From NCBI RefSeq assembly GCF_036634195.1, contig NZ_JAZIFY010000001.1, positions 248,001 to 312,000 of the forward strand: a DNA stretch of 64,000 nt, given 5' to 3'. Source of the DNA: Streptomyces sp. P9-A4. Lineage in GTDB: Bacteria; Actinomycetota; Actinomycetes; Streptomycetales; Streptomycetaceae. Below are positions 54,911 to 63,389 of this stretch, piece by piece; the stretch's first letter is position 1, and every line of letters starts with the position of its first letter. Position numbers and translations under genes: made by a program. Under the pieces are notes generated by a model. It was not told where the DNA came from and ran no database searches. It saw only the letters and a program-made list of their open reading frames with translations.

Positions 54911-54960
54911 CCAAGCGAGCGGGGGGCGTCCGGATCAAACAACCGGGTGTCGCGCGCACC

Positions 54961-54975
54961 ACAACCGGCGGTTGT
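54961..54975. promoter_or_regulatory. LysR-type operator
   Basis: A perfect 15-bp palindrome ACAACCGGCGGTTGT with a related half-site (CAACCGG) at about 54941-54947. It lies 19 bases before the lysR GTG and 51 from the MFS start, the usual place for an autoregulating LysR protein. Confidence 0.6.
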
Positions 54976-54993
54976 CGGCCTACGCTGCGCGCC

Positions 54994-55953
54994 GTGGATC
55001 TCGAAGCCGTACGCACCTTTCTCGCCGTCGTCGACTCGGGCCGGTTCCGGCGGGCCGCCGACGACCTGTCCGTCACCCAGCAGGCCGTCTCGAAGCGGGT
55101 CGCGGCGCTGGAGAAGGAGTTGGGGGTACGCCTGTTCACCCGTACCGGCCGGGGCGCGGAGGTGACGGTCGACGGGCGGGCGTTCCTGCCGCACGCGCGC
55201 GCCCTGCTCGACGCCGAGGCGCGGGCACTCGCCTCCGTGCGTCCGGGGCGGCGCGCGCTGCGGGTGGACGTGATCGGGCGCCGGCTGGCACCGGCGGCGC
55301 TGCTGCGCGACTTCCACCGGGCGCACCCGGAGGTGGAACTGGACGTGGTGACCCTCTTCGACTCCGACGCGGCCGTCGCGGCGCTCCGGGCGGGCACGGT
55401 CGACGCGTCGTTCCGTGCGGTCACCATGCCGGGCCGGCGGCTCCCCGAGGGGATCGGGGCGCTTCCGGTCCTGGACGAGCCGATGCAGCTCCTGACGGGT
55501 CCTGAGCACGCGCTCGCGGAGGCGGGCGGGGTGACCCCGGCGGAGCTGGTGGGGCACCGGATCTGGGTTCCGGGGGTGGTCGGCGGAACGGAGTGGGCCG
55601 CCTACTACGCCGACCTCGCCGCCGCGTTCGGGCTCAGCATCGAGGTGACGGGGCCGGACTTCGGCACCGAGCCGCTGTTCGACAAAGTGGCGACGTCCCC
55701 CGGCCTGGCGACCTTCGTCGGGGAGTGGACGCGGCTGGTCTGGCCCGAGGGCCACGGCCTGCGCCGCGTCGGCGTGCACGGCCCGACCCCGGTCTACCCG
55801 CACTCGCTGCTCTGGGCCGTGGACAATCCCCATCCCGCACTGCTCGCCCTCCGCGACCGCCTCGGCGCCTCCCCCGAGGCACCGGACCTCACGCGCCCGG
55901 ATCCCGGGATCTGGGCGCCCGCCTGGTCACGGCCCCGGAGGGGACGGTTCTAG
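54994..55953 (+). CDS. LysR family transcriptional regulator
   Basis: 319 residues. The HTH DLEAVRTFLAVVDSGRFRRAADDLSVTQQAVSKRVAALEKELGVRLFTRTGRGAEVT is canonical, followed by the two-lobed effector domain. GTG 54994 is the start. The stop TAG (55951-55953) lies within the CTAG border of MITE copy 2. It should control the divergent MFS gene and the esterase behind it; the effector is unknown. Confidence 0.88.
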   Translation: MDLEAVRTFLAVVDSGRFRRAADDLSVTQQAVSKRVAALEKELGVRLFTRTGRGAEVTVDGRAFLPHARALLDAEARALASVRPGRRALRVDVIGRRLAPAALLRDFHRAHPEVELDVVTLFDSDAAVAALRAGTVDASFRAVTMPGRRLPEGIGALPVLDEPMQLLTGPEHALAEAGGVTPAELVGHRIWVPGVVGGTEWAAYYADLAAAFGLSIEVTGPDFGTEPLFDKVATSPGLATFVGEWTRLVWPEGHGLRRVGVHGPTPVYPHSLLWAVDNPHPALLALRDRLGASPEAPDLTRPDPGIWAPAWSRPRRGRF

Positions 55954-56128
55954 GGCCTGTCGTCAAATTCCCGTCGTCGCCCGAAGGGCGGCCCCGCGGC
56001 GTCTGGTGCGTGCTCTCGGCGTGCCGGGCGGAAGCCCTCGTACTGGACGTACTCGGGCTTTCGCCCGGTGCGGCGAGAGCGCGTGCCAGGCGTCGTGGGG
56101 CAGGCGGGAGTTTGACGACAGGCCCTAG
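55950..56128. mobile_element. MITE copy 2: 179-bp palindromic element
   Basis: Starts and ends in CTAG, with inverted ends GGGCCTGTCGTCAAA. The halves pair over nearly the whole length (for example GGTGCGTGCTCTCGG with CGGCGAGAGCGCGTGCC). It is about 90% identical to copy 1 at 29953-30132. It sits exactly at the lysR stop codon and its hairpin could end that transcript. No coding capacity. Confidence 0.8.
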
Positions 56129-56228
56129 GAGGTGTCGTGTCGAAACCGCCGCGAGCCCGGTCGGGGCGGGCGGTCCGCCCTAGAATCGGGGGGCTGTTCG
56201 GAACGGTGGGTCCAGGGGAAGGCGGCCG

Positions 56229-56594
56229 GTGATGGGGTGGGGCGGGATCCTGATGGGGGCGTTCATCGGGCTGTCCGGTGTGGGACTCATGACGGCCGGG
56301 GTGATCTGGAAGGGCCGCGCGGCGCGGCCGTTCGCCGCCTCTCGGGCGCGGACCATGGCACAGCGGGAGTACGCCCGCAACCTGCAGCGGGCGGCCGACC
56401 AGGTGATCTCGGTGGCCCGCAGGTCCGCCGGCGAGGGCGAGCCGGCGATCGTGACCGTCGAGGCCGTGGTGCGGATGACGCGGGAGCGGTACGGGTACGC
56501 CGAGGTGGAGCGGCCGCACGCGGCGGCGGCGCTGCGGCGCCGGTTCGAGCACTGGCGGTGCGCGGCCGACTGCGTCACCGACGCCTACGGCTGA
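56229..56594 (+). CDS. Small membrane protein, unknown
   Basis: 121 residues (GTG 56229, or ATG 56232). One N-terminal TM helix (GGILMGAFIGLSGVGLMTAGVIWKG), then a cytosolic helical part with AREYARNLQRAADQVISVARR-like spacing and two Cys near the end (HWRCAADCVTDAYG). I recognise no family. A purine stretch GGGGAAGGCGG precedes it. Confidence 0.65.
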   Translation: MMGWGGILMGAFIGLSGVGLMTAGVIWKGRAARPFAASRARTMAQREYARNLQRAADQVISVARRSAGEGEPAIVTVEAVVRMTRERYGYAEVERPHAAAALRRRFEHWRCAADCVTDAYG

Positions 56595-56649
56595 ACGCCC
56601 GCTCCTGGCACGGGCGTTCCCTGGTCGAGCCGATGGGACGTGCGGAGCG

Positions 56650-57021
56650 TCAGGAGCCCTGGGGTTTGGCGTAGTCGCCGAAGCCCGTCCAGTCGACGGC
56701 CACGCAGGTCTCGTCGCCCACTACCCAGGCGTCGTGTCCGGGGGTGACCTCCATATAGTCGCCGGCGCCGAACTCGGCCGACTCGCCGTCGTCCATGACG
56801 ACCTTCATCCGGCCGCTGACGACGTATCCGACGTGGGAGGCCTGGCAGCTGTCGGTGCCCGCGATGGGCTTGACGTGCTGGGACCACTTCCAGCCAGGTT
56901 CGAACACGGCACGGCCGACCGGGCCGCGTCCGCTGGTGAGCAGGTCGACCCTGCCCTTACCGTCCTCGAAGGGGCGGGTCTCGTCCGCTGCGTCGAAGCT
57001 TCTTCGTACGATGCCGGCCAT
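56650..57021 (-). CDS. Cupin domain protein
   Basis: 123 residues of a small single-cupin. WKWSQHVKPIAGTDSCQASHVGYVVSGRMKVVMDDGESAEFGAGDYMEVTPGHDAWVVGD holds cupin motif 1 (His, but with the second His of HxH altered to spaced H49...H63) and motif 2 (G-D-Y...P...H). A metal site made of the His residues is plausible. Either of two adjacent ATG codons could start it. Function unknown; such proteins often handle small polar ligands or stress response. Confidence 0.75.
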   Translation of the reverse strand: MAGIVRRSFDAADETRPFEDGKGRVDLLTSGRGPVGRAVFEPGWKWSQHVKPIAGTDSCQASHVGYVVSGRMKVVMDDGESAEFGAGDYMEVTPGHDAWVVGDETCVAVDWTGFGDYAKPQGS

Positions 57022-57024
57022 CAT

Positions 57025-57326
57025 CCGCTCCTGGCGGTGGAGATTCGGACCCCGAGTCCACTTCCAGGCTACGCCGGAGACGCGCCGGGCACCCGGCACA
57101 GGGACGCCCGGCACACCGATGCGACGACTGGCTCGCGTTTGAATTGAATTTTTGTTGAACGGGATCTTCCTTTGGTGGTTCTCTGCATATGCGCAGCTCA
57201 AATTCTGTGCGGTTCCCTTATCGGGCAGATCTACACATAAAGACCAGATAAGCGCACAATGAAGCAGCGGCCCCATTCGCCGCAAGCGCGGTCAGACATG
57301 CATGACGCCAGAAGGAGGCGAGTCGC
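57025..57326. other. A/T-rich intergenic region
   Basis: About 300 bp. Around 57135-57245 the base composition is far more A/T-rich than anywhere nearby (TTGAATTGAATTTTTGTTG and CACATAAAGACCAGATAAG). It is probably the joint promoter region of the divergent cupin and SPW genes; I could not assign a sigma class. Confidence 0.4.
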
Positions 57327-57764
57327 ATGGCCGACGTCTCTCACCGTCCTGGTGATATCGCGGGACACCCCGATGCGCCGGAAATGCGGGACCGATATGC
57401 CCGTATGCTCCAGACCCGAGGTGTCGCGGCGGTCGAGGAACTCGTGATCCTCGCCGGCATCTACGCCGCGATCTCCGCGTGGACGGTTCACTTCTCCGCC
57501 GCCCGCCCCGAACTCGCCATCACCAACCTGGTCGTCGGCATCGCCCTCGCGGCCCTCGGCCTGTGCATGTCGATGGCACCGGAGCGGTCGCAGGACCTGA
57601 ACTTCGTCGTACTGCTGCTGGGCGCTTGGCTGATCGTCGCCCCGTGGGTGGTCTCGCGGAACCCCGACACGGGCACGATCCTCAGCAATGTGATCACCGG
57701 CGCATGCGTCTGCCTGTTCTCCCTCACGGCCGGCGGACTGCTGATGACCAAGAGAAGGACGTGA
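57327..57764 (+). CDS. SPW-repeat membrane protein
   Basis: 145 residues and four TM helices. Two repeats with the small-Pro/Ala-Trp signature are visible: AAISAWTVHF after the first helix and GAWLIVAPWVVSRNPDTG after the third. GCGRNPDTGTILSNVITG-type loops are typical of SPW proteins in soil actinobacteria. The ATG is at 57327 with GAAGGAGG upstream. A terminator follows. Role unknown. Confidence 0.82.
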   Translation: MADVSHRPGDIAGHPDAPEMRDRYARMLQTRGVAAVEELVILAGIYAAISAWTVHFSAARPELAITNLVVGIALAALGLCMSMAPERSQDLNFVVLLLGAWLIVAPWVVSRNPDTGTILSNVITGACVCLFSLTAGGLLMTKRRT

Positions 57765-57781
57765 CGTACTGATCCCCTTCC

Positions 57782-57821
57782 CGAACGGCGGCACCTCCCT
57801 CACCGGAGGCGCCGCCGTTCG
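57782..57821 (+). terminator. Terminator after the SPW gene
   Basis: An 11-bp stem CGAACGGCGGC (57782-57792) paired with 57811-57821, extended inward by CCTCC/GGAGG after one mismatch, and a 6-base loop. It lies 18 bases past the stop. Confidence 0.75.
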
Positions 57822-57954
57822 CGTTCCCCAGCGCCGGAACGGCCACTACCCGGTAACGAATTGACCCATGTGGTTTCAGCCACCTAAGTTCTGCGTAAAG
57901 CTTGCTCCACAGGGACAGGCTCCCGCTCGCATACCCAGTCCTTGGGGGGACAAA

Positions 57955-58311
57955 GTGAACTGGTACCTCGACGTTCTCAAGAAGTACGCCGTGTTCAACG
58001 GCCGCGCGCGCCGCCAGGAATTCTGGATGTTCTTCCTCTTCAACGCGATCGCGGCGATCATCATCATGATCGTCGACATGGCGATCAGCACCTACCCGCT
58101 GCTGTACGTGGTCTACTTCCTGGCCATCCTCCTGCCGAGCCTGGGCGTGACGGTCCGCCGCCTGCACGACACCGGCCGCTCGGGCTGGTGGATCCTCATC
58201 GACCTGATCCCGCTGGTCGGCGCCATCATCCTGATCGTCTTCCTCGCCACCGAGGGCGACCAGCACGAGAACGCCCACGGCCCGAACCCGAAGCTGGCCC
58301 CGGCCTACTGA
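57955..58311 (+). CDS. DUF805 membrane protein
   Basis: 118 residues and four TM helices. The family opening NWYLDVLKKYAVFNGRARRQEFWMFFLFN and the loop VTVRRLHDTGRSGWWILIDLIPLVGAIILIVFL are near-consensus for DUF805. GTG 57955 with GGGGGGA just upstream fits the family N-terminus exactly; an ATG at 57868 would add an unlikely 29 residues. Inner-membrane protein of unknown role, followed by a strong terminator. Confidence 0.88.
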   Translation: MNWYLDVLKKYAVFNGRARRQEFWMFFLFNAIAAIIIMIVDMAISTYPLLYVVYFLAILLPSLGVTVRRLHDTGRSGWWILIDLIPLVGAIILIVFLATEGDQHENAHGPNPKLAPAY

Positions 58312-58328
58312 CGGTCCCGTCGTCACGC

Positions 58329-58360
58329 AGGCCCCCGGAAGGAACTCCTTCCGGGGGCCT
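58329..58360 (+). terminator. Terminator after the DUF805 gene
   Basis: A 14-bp perfect stem AGGCCCCCGGAAGG (58329-58342) with its complement at 58347-58360, a 4-base loop, then TTT. Confidence 0.8.
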
Positions 58361-58503
58361 TTCGCATGCCGCGACCGCATCGGACCGCATAGAGCCGGTA
58401 CGGCGCGTTCGCCCGCGCCGCCCTGTGCAGGATGGCGCACGACCGGCCTCCGGGACCCCGCCCAGCCTCGCCGCAACGGCACCAACGAGGGGCGGCACCA
58501 CCG

Positions 58504-59162
58504 GTGAACTGGCACATCCACGACTACCGTGAGAGCGATCTCGCGGCCGTCGTCCGTCTGATCGACACCACGGCCGAGCTGGGCCAGGAGTCCGTGTTCT
58601 CGCTCGCCGAGTGCATCGGCGCCCTCACCAGCCGCCAGCCCGCCGTCGTCGCGTCCACCAGGGCGCGCCGATCGGGGCCGCGCTCGCCTGTGTCTCCGGC
58701 GAGCGGGCCTGGGTGATGCGGATCGCGGTCTCCTCGGCGTGGCGCGGCTGCGGTCTCGCCAGCGCCCTCCTGGTGGAGCTGGAGCGGCGGCTCGTGGCCG
58801 CCCGCGCCGGGAGGATCGCGTACGTCCTGCCGGAGGAGAAACTCGTCGGCGAGGGCCTCCTCAACGCCGGGTACACCCGGCAGCCGGCCGTCACGTACTT
58901 CGAGAAGGTGGAGCCGCTGCACGGGCCGGCCGCCGGACTCCTCGACGACCTGGGCGGCCGGCTGCTCCCGGGCGACCTGTGGGCCGAGGTCGCCGGGATG
59001 GAGCGGGACCTTCTCTCCGTCGGTGGGCGCGCCGGTGACGGCCCGGCCCCCGGGGCGAGCACGGTGGACTACCTGGAGGCCATCGCCGAGTGCCGGCCGA
59101 CGGTGACGCCGGAGATGGTCGAGCAGTTCGCCTCCTACATCACCACGCACGCCCGGACCTGA
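58504..59162 (+). pseudogene. GNAT acetyltransferase, single frameshift
   Basis: From GTG 58504 it reads NWHIHDYRESDLAAVVRLIDTTAELGQESVFSLAECIGALTSRQPAVVA. At about 58656 one base is missing; the other frame continues VHQGAPIGAALACVSGERAWVMRIAVSSAWRGCGLASALLVELERRL, with an intact acetyl-CoA loop, to a natural end at 59162. Restoring one G gives a normal protein of about 219 residues. Sequencing error and real mutation are equally open. Its last 23 bases overlap the convergent kinase gene. Confidence 0.72.
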
Positions 59163-60078
59163 CCGGGAACTCCCGCCCGGCCGCTTCCAGTTCGGACCGG
59201 TCGGGCGGGAGGGCGCCCGACCGCGAGACGGTGACGGCCGCCGCCGCGCCCGCTCTCCGCAGCAGTTCCGCGAGGTACTCGGCGCCGAGGCCGCCGAGGG
59301 CCTCCCGCCCCCGTCCGGCGAGGGTGTCCAGGACGGCGGACATGAACGAGTCGCCCGCCCCGACGGTGTCGACGACGGTGACCGGGGGCGCCTCCGCGGC
59401 GACCGTGTGGTGCCGGGTGAGGGCGAAGGAGCCGGCCGCGCCCCGGGTGACCAGGACGACGGCCGGACCGAGGGCCAGCCAGCGGGCGGCGACCTCCTGC
59501 GGGTCCTCGCCCGGGTACAGCCAGGCCAGGTCCTCGTCGCTCGCCTTGACGAGGTCGGCGAGGGCGACGCAGCGCTCGACGCGGGCGACGGCCGCCACCT
59601 GCTCCCCCATCAGTTCGGGCCGTACGTTGGGGTCGTAGCTGACCGTGGCCCGGTCCCGTAGCCGCTCGGCCTCCGCGAGGACGGTGTCCGCGCCGGGGGC
59701 GATGACGGCGGCGATCGAGCCGATGTGCACATGGGCCGGCGCGGGCGCCGCCGCCGCTCCGGCCGACAGGGTCCAGGCGATGTCGAAGGTGTACGCGGCC
59801 CGGCCGTGCGCGTCGAGGCCGACGACCGCCGACGGGGTGCGGGCGGCTGTGCCACCGACCTCCACCCGTACGCCCGCGCCCGTGAGGTGGTCCGCGATCA
59901 GCCGTCCGTGGGGGTCGTCGGCGAGCTGGGTGAGCAGGGTGACGTCCCGGCCGAGGCGGGCGAGGCCGTAGGCGACGTTGGCGGGGCTGCCGCCCGGGTG
60001 GACCCGGTCGGCGGCGCCGGAGCCCGGCGGGGCCGGCACGATGTCGGCGACGCACTCGCCGATCACCAGGAAGGACAT
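59140..60078 (-). CDS. PfkB family sugar kinase (fructokinase/ribokinase-like)
   Basis: 312 residues. The two PfkB signatures are present: GGSPANVAYGLARLGRDVTLLTQLADDPHG near the N-terminus and VDTVGAGDSFMSAVLDTLAG, whose Asp is the catalytic base and whose GAGD forms the anion hole. The sugar is unknown, fructose being common for this group. ATG 60078. The gene stands alone; a leftward GNAT gene lies 64 bases upstream. Confidence 0.85.
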   Translation of the reverse strand: MSFLVIGECVADIVPAPPGSGAADRVHPGGSPANVAYGLARLGRDVTLLTQLADDPHGRLIADHLTGAGVRVEVGGTAARTPSAVVGLDAHGRAAYTFDIAWTLSAGAAAAPAPAHVHIGSIAAVIAPGADTVLAEAERLRDRATVSYDPNVRPELMGEQVAAVARVERCVALADLVKASDEDLAWLYPGEDPQEVAARWLALGPAVVLVTRGAAGSFALTRHHTVAAEAPPVTVVDTVGAGDSFMSAVLDTLAGRGREALGGLGAEYLAELLRRAGAAAAVTVSRSGALPPDRSELEAAGREFPVRSGRAW

Positions 60079-60142
60079 GGGTCAGAGCTCCTTGGCACAG
60101 GTCGGGCCCCGAGGACGTTCGGGGCGACGCGGGTCGGCCGGG

Positions 60143-60673
60143 TCAGCTTCGGCGCCGGTAGAGGACCTGGTGGGCCTCGTACTCGACGAAGGACGAGACA
60201 TGCGTCATCCCGACATCCTCCAGGAGGCGCCGGGAGGGGTGGTTCGCCTGCTGGGTCAGCGCGACCACACTGGGGGTCTCGCTGAGCGTGATGTCGAGGA
60301 CGGCCGCGACGGCCTCCCGTGCGTAGCCCCTGCCCCAGTGCTCGGGCAGGAACTGGTACGAGATCTCCGTCTCCCCGTCCCGCGCCCCGGGCTCCACCGT
60401 CACCAGCCCGAGCAGCACACCGTCGGCCGCCCGCACGACCGCGTGCACGCCCGGCGCGCCCACCACGCGCCACTGCCGGATCCGCACGACGTGCTCGGTG
60501 ACCGGCCCACCCAGATGCCGCCTGACCTCTGGATCCGTCCACAGCCGGGTGACGGCGGGAACGTCGCCCGCACGCACGGGCCGCAGCAGCAGCCGCTCGG
60601 TGGTGAAGGGAAGCGGCGGGGAGGGGACGGGCGGCGAGGCCGTGCCGGGGGCCGGGGTCGAGGAGGCGGGCAT
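60143..60673 (-). CDS. GNAT acetyltransferase, RimJ type
   Basis: 176 residues. LPFTTERLLLRPVRAGDVPAVTRLWTDPEVRRHLGGPVTEHVVR is the classic start of RimJ/RimL acetyltransferases. ISYQFLPEHWGRGYAREAVAAVLDITLSE is the acetyl-CoA loop, and ANHPSRRLLEDVGMTHVSSFVEY the closing strand. The first 22 residues are Pro/Ser-rich and possibly not translated. ATG 60673. Confidence 0.83.
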   Translation of the reverse strand: MPASSTPAPGTASPPVPSPPLPFTTERLLLRPVRAGDVPAVTRLWTDPEVRRHLGGPVTEHVVRIRQWRVVGAPGVHAVVRAADGVLLGLVTVEPGARDGETEISYQFLPEHWGRGYAREAVAAVLDITLSETPSVVALTQQANHPSRRLLEDVGMTHVSSFVEYEAHQVLYRRRS

Positions 60674-60755
60674 GGTCCGATCATCTCAGCCCGGCGGGGT
60701 GCCGAGGGTTACGGGCCCGGGGCGCGCGCCGCCGGGCCCGTATCGGCCCCCGGGC

Positions 60756-61202
60756 TCAGACGAGGGCGGCGACCAGCAGGGCGAAGGCGGCGACGAGGAC
60801 GGCGACGCGGACGTAGTGGAAGCGGACCCACCGGTTCACCTGCTCCTTCCAGTCCTCGGGCCGGTTCTCGGGGGTCCACGTCCTGTTCCGGTTGTTGATC
60901 GGAACGAGCAGCAGGATCGACATGACCACGGCGAGGATCAGCAGCGCGCCGGCGATGACGACCAGGCCGATGCCGTCGTGGTGCCATCCGGCGACGGCCC
61001 AGACCGCGACGAGGGCGAGCGAGCCGATGTACCAGACCGGCATCGCGGCGCCGAGCATCCGGCCCCCGTGGGCGTGGCCGAGCTGGCGACTGTCCTCGGG
61101 CAGGGCGTTGAGGATCGGGTTCATGACGAAGGCGACGGCGAACTCCACCCCCACCATCACCCCGAAGACCACGGTGGTGACGACCTCGAGTGCGTTGAGC
61201 AT
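60756..61202 (-). CDS. DUF1772 (anthrone oxygenase-like) membrane protein
   Basis: 148 residues with four TM helices and the DUF1772 features GVMVGVEFAVAFVMNPILNALP and VPINNRNRTWTPENRPEDWKEQVNRWVRFHYVRV. Some relatives act on anthrones, but most are unassigned. The ATG is at 61202, divergent from a TetR regulator, with CTAGC-N3-GCTAG sites at both promoters. Likely repressed by that TetR. Confidence 0.83.
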   Translation of the reverse strand: MLNALEVVTTVVFGVMVGVEFAVAFVMNPILNALPEDSRQLGHAHGGRMLGAAMPVWYIGSLALVAVWAVAGWHHDGIGLVVIAGALLILAVVMSILLLVPINNRNRTWTPENRPEDWKEQVNRWVRFHYVRVAVLVAAFALLVAALV

Positions 61203-61218
61203 GATGACCCCTCTGGAT

Positions 61219-61282
61219 CTAGCAGCGCTAGGTGATGTGGCAACGCTAGTACTACTGCCGCTCGCTTGTCTAGCGGTGCTAG
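61219..61282. promoter_or_regulatory. Paired TetR operators
   Basis: CTAGCAGCGCTAG (61219-61231) near the DUF1772 start and CTAGCGGTGCTAG (61270-61282) near the tetR start share the pattern CTAGC-N3-GCTAG. A half-site GCTAGTA lies between them at about 61245. The TetR encoded at 61292 probably binds both and controls both genes. Confidence 0.75.
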
Positions 61283-61291
61283 GATCGAATC

Positions 61292-61870
61292 ATGTCGGTA
61301 CAAGAACGCAAGCAGCGTGAAAGGGCGGACCGCGAGCGCCTCATCGTGGCGACGGCCCGCGAACTCGCCGAGCAGCAGGGCTGGGACGCGGTCACCACCC
61401 GCCGGCTCGCCGAGCGCATCGAATACAGCCAGCCCGTCCTCTACAGCCACTTCCGCGGCAAGCGCGAGATCATCGGCGCCGTCGCCCTCCAGGGCGCCAC
61501 CGAGATGGCCGTGGCCCTGCGGGAAGCGACCGCCGGCGCGGACGGTCCGCGCGCCCGGGTCGCCGCCCTCGCCCGCGGCTACCTCGACTTCGCCGAGCGC
61601 AACCCGGCGGTCTACGACGCCCTGTTCCAGCTCGACGGCGGCCTGGCGTACGCACGGGAGGACACCCCGGCACCTCTCAAGGACGCCTTCGCCGCCCTGC
61701 TGGAGTGCCTCGGCGAGGTCGCCGGGGACGGCGTCCACCCAGGAGTGTTCACCGAGGTGTTCTGGGCTTCCCTGCACGGGATCGCCACCCTGACCCGGGC
61801 GGGACGGCTGCCGCCCGAGGACACCGGGCAGAGGGTGGAACTGCTGGTGGACCGCCTCGCCGTGCTCTGA
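61292..61870 (+). CDS. TetR family regulator
   Basis: 192 residues. The HTH RERLIVATARELAEQQGWDAVTTRRLAERIEYSQPVLYSHFRGKREIIGAVALQGATEMA is standard. The C-terminal part (YLDFAERNPAVYDALFQLDGGLAYA) resembles the TetR_C_33/WHG type domain. ATG 61292, 9 bases from the end of an operator, so autorepression is likely. The target is the divergent DUF1772 gene. Confidence 0.88.
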   Translation: MSVQERKQRERADRERLIVATARELAEQQGWDAVTTRRLAERIEYSQPVLYSHFRGKREIIGAVALQGATEMAVALREATAGADGPRARVAALARGYLDFAERNPAVYDALFQLDGGLAYAREDTPAPLKDAFAALLECLGEVAGDGVHPGVFTEVFWASLHGIATLTRAGRLPPEDTGQRVELLVDRLAVL

Positions 61871-62110
61871 AGGAGCCGACCGGGCCGCAGTCGAGGACCG
61901 CGTATGCGGCCATGGGACACGGTGGAGTGAATGATCATCCGGAACCTGGCGCGTCATCGACGGTGACTGTCCGGGCGTGGAGCGTAACGATCACTCGCTC
62001 GACACGGGAGGGCTGTCTGTTCCAGATGAGGACGCCCTCACCGGCCCTACGGGCGGCCGGTGCCGGATCCGGGCGATCCGGCCGCGTCGAGGCGCGCCGG
62101 GTCCGCACGG

Positions 62111-63253
62111 TCACTTCAGTTCGACGCCCTTCACGGACATCTTCGTCGCCTTGTAGGCGTTCGAGGAGAGGACCGTGGAGGGCCCTCCGCCCTTCGGCAC
62201 CTCCACCACCGCCGTCACGCTCCACACCTCCTCGATGGTGCTCCACTTCCGGCCGGCCCGGCCCAGCAGGACTTCGGTGTCGCTGCCCTCGTTCGTCGAG
62301 ATCCAGTCCGCCGGGGTGCGGCCCCGGTCGTGGAAGGTCCCTTCGAGGGTGCAGGTGACCAGCGAACCGCCGTTGTCCAGCCGGAACACCGGCAGCGCCT
62401 GCCCCACCGGCCGGTAGGTGAAGTCCCGTACGAGCTGCTTCTCGTGCCAGCCGTTGAAGAAGTCGACCAGCTTGCTGGTGAACTCGCCCCGTACGAAGTA
62501 CGGGCTGTCGGACTTCCCCCCGGGCACGGTGAAGCTCAGGAACTCCGCGTACTTCCCGCACACGGCGGCGTCCGCCGCCCCGGTCGGTGACAGTTCGGCC
62601 CGCCCCGACGCCCCACGGGCCGGGGACGGCAGAACCTTCGGCCGCAGCGCGAGGACGCCCTTCTCCGGCGACGGATCGGGCGCCGGTGCCGATGTGCCAG
62701 GCGTGCCCGCCGGAGGCTCGGTCACCACCCAGGTGGCCACCACGGCCCGCCACCCCTCGCCGTCGCCTCCACGCACGAAGTAGTGCAGGACGGAGGACCG
62801 GTCCGACTCCTGCCCCTGTCTCTTGCTCAGCACGGCGAAGCCCTGCGGAGCGGACTCCCCAGCCCCGGCTCCTGTCCCCGACCCCGCCGCCGGGACCAGG
62901 AACACCGGCCTCACATAGCGGACCGGCGTGTCCTTGTCCCCCTTCGCCACGCGCAGCCGGGCCTCGGCGCGGCTCTCCTCAAGAAGCCGGCCACCCTCGA
63001 TACGGGCCGTCGCCTCGAGATCCCCCTTGGCGTCGGCCGCGGCGTTCTCCCGGACGTACTTCTCGAAGACCTGCCGTGCCAGCGCTTCCGTCAGCACCGG
63101 TTCCGCACCGCTCGAAGCGCTGCCCGAGGTACTGCCCGGGGTGCCGCCCGTCGTGCCGTCCGCGCCGCCTCCCGAGGTGCACCCGACCAGGACCGCGCCC
63201 AGGAGGGCGAGCGCCCCCAGCACCCCCGGTGTCCGTACGTGTCCCACGATCAT
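62111..63253 (-). CDS. Lipoprotein, unknown function
   Basis: 380 residues. The signal peptide has a lipobox LVGC (C25), then a Gly/Ser/Thr linker, and a large outer domain with VRPVFLVPAAGSGTGAGAGESAPQGFAVLSKRQGQESDRSSVLHYFVRGGDGEGWRAVVATWV near the start and CTLEGTFHDRGRTPADW further on. It resembles a group of Streptomyces lipoproteins of unknown role. ATG 63253; an alternative GTG/ATG at 63271 adds six residues. The 240 bp after the tetR gene hold nothing clear. Confidence 0.7.
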   Translation of the reverse strand: MIVGHVRTPGVLGALALLGAVLVGCTSGGGADGTTGGTPGSTSGSASSGAEPVLTEALARQVFEKYVRENAAADAKGDLEATARIEGGRLLEESRAEARLRVAKGDKDTPVRYVRPVFLVPAAGSGTGAGAGESAPQGFAVLSKRQGQESDRSSVLHYFVRGGDGEGWRAVVATWVVTEPPAGTPGTSAPAPDPSPEKGVLALRPKVLPSPARGASGRAELSPTGAADAAVCGKYAEFLSFTVPGGKSDSPYFVRGEFTSKLVDFFNGWHEKQLVRDFTYRPVGQALPVFRLDNGGSLVTCTLEGTFHDRGRTPADWISTNEGSDTEVLLGRAGRKWSTIEEVWSVTAVVEVPKGGGPSTVLSSNAYKATKMSVKGVELK

Positions 63254-63389
63254 CGACAACTCCCCCGTCACGGCCTCGTATTGAGGCGATCATAGAGAGC
63301 CGCGGGTCAGCGCCGCCTCGACCGCCCGCCAGTCCGTCACCGTGTGCGCCGCTCCCCCGGTGTCCCGTACGGCGATGACACCGCGCGCC

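Noticed and set aside
55950..56128. Structured small RNA gene
   Set aside because: The long hairpin could suggest an RNA, but the second copy, CTAG borders and IS-like ends fit a MITE better.
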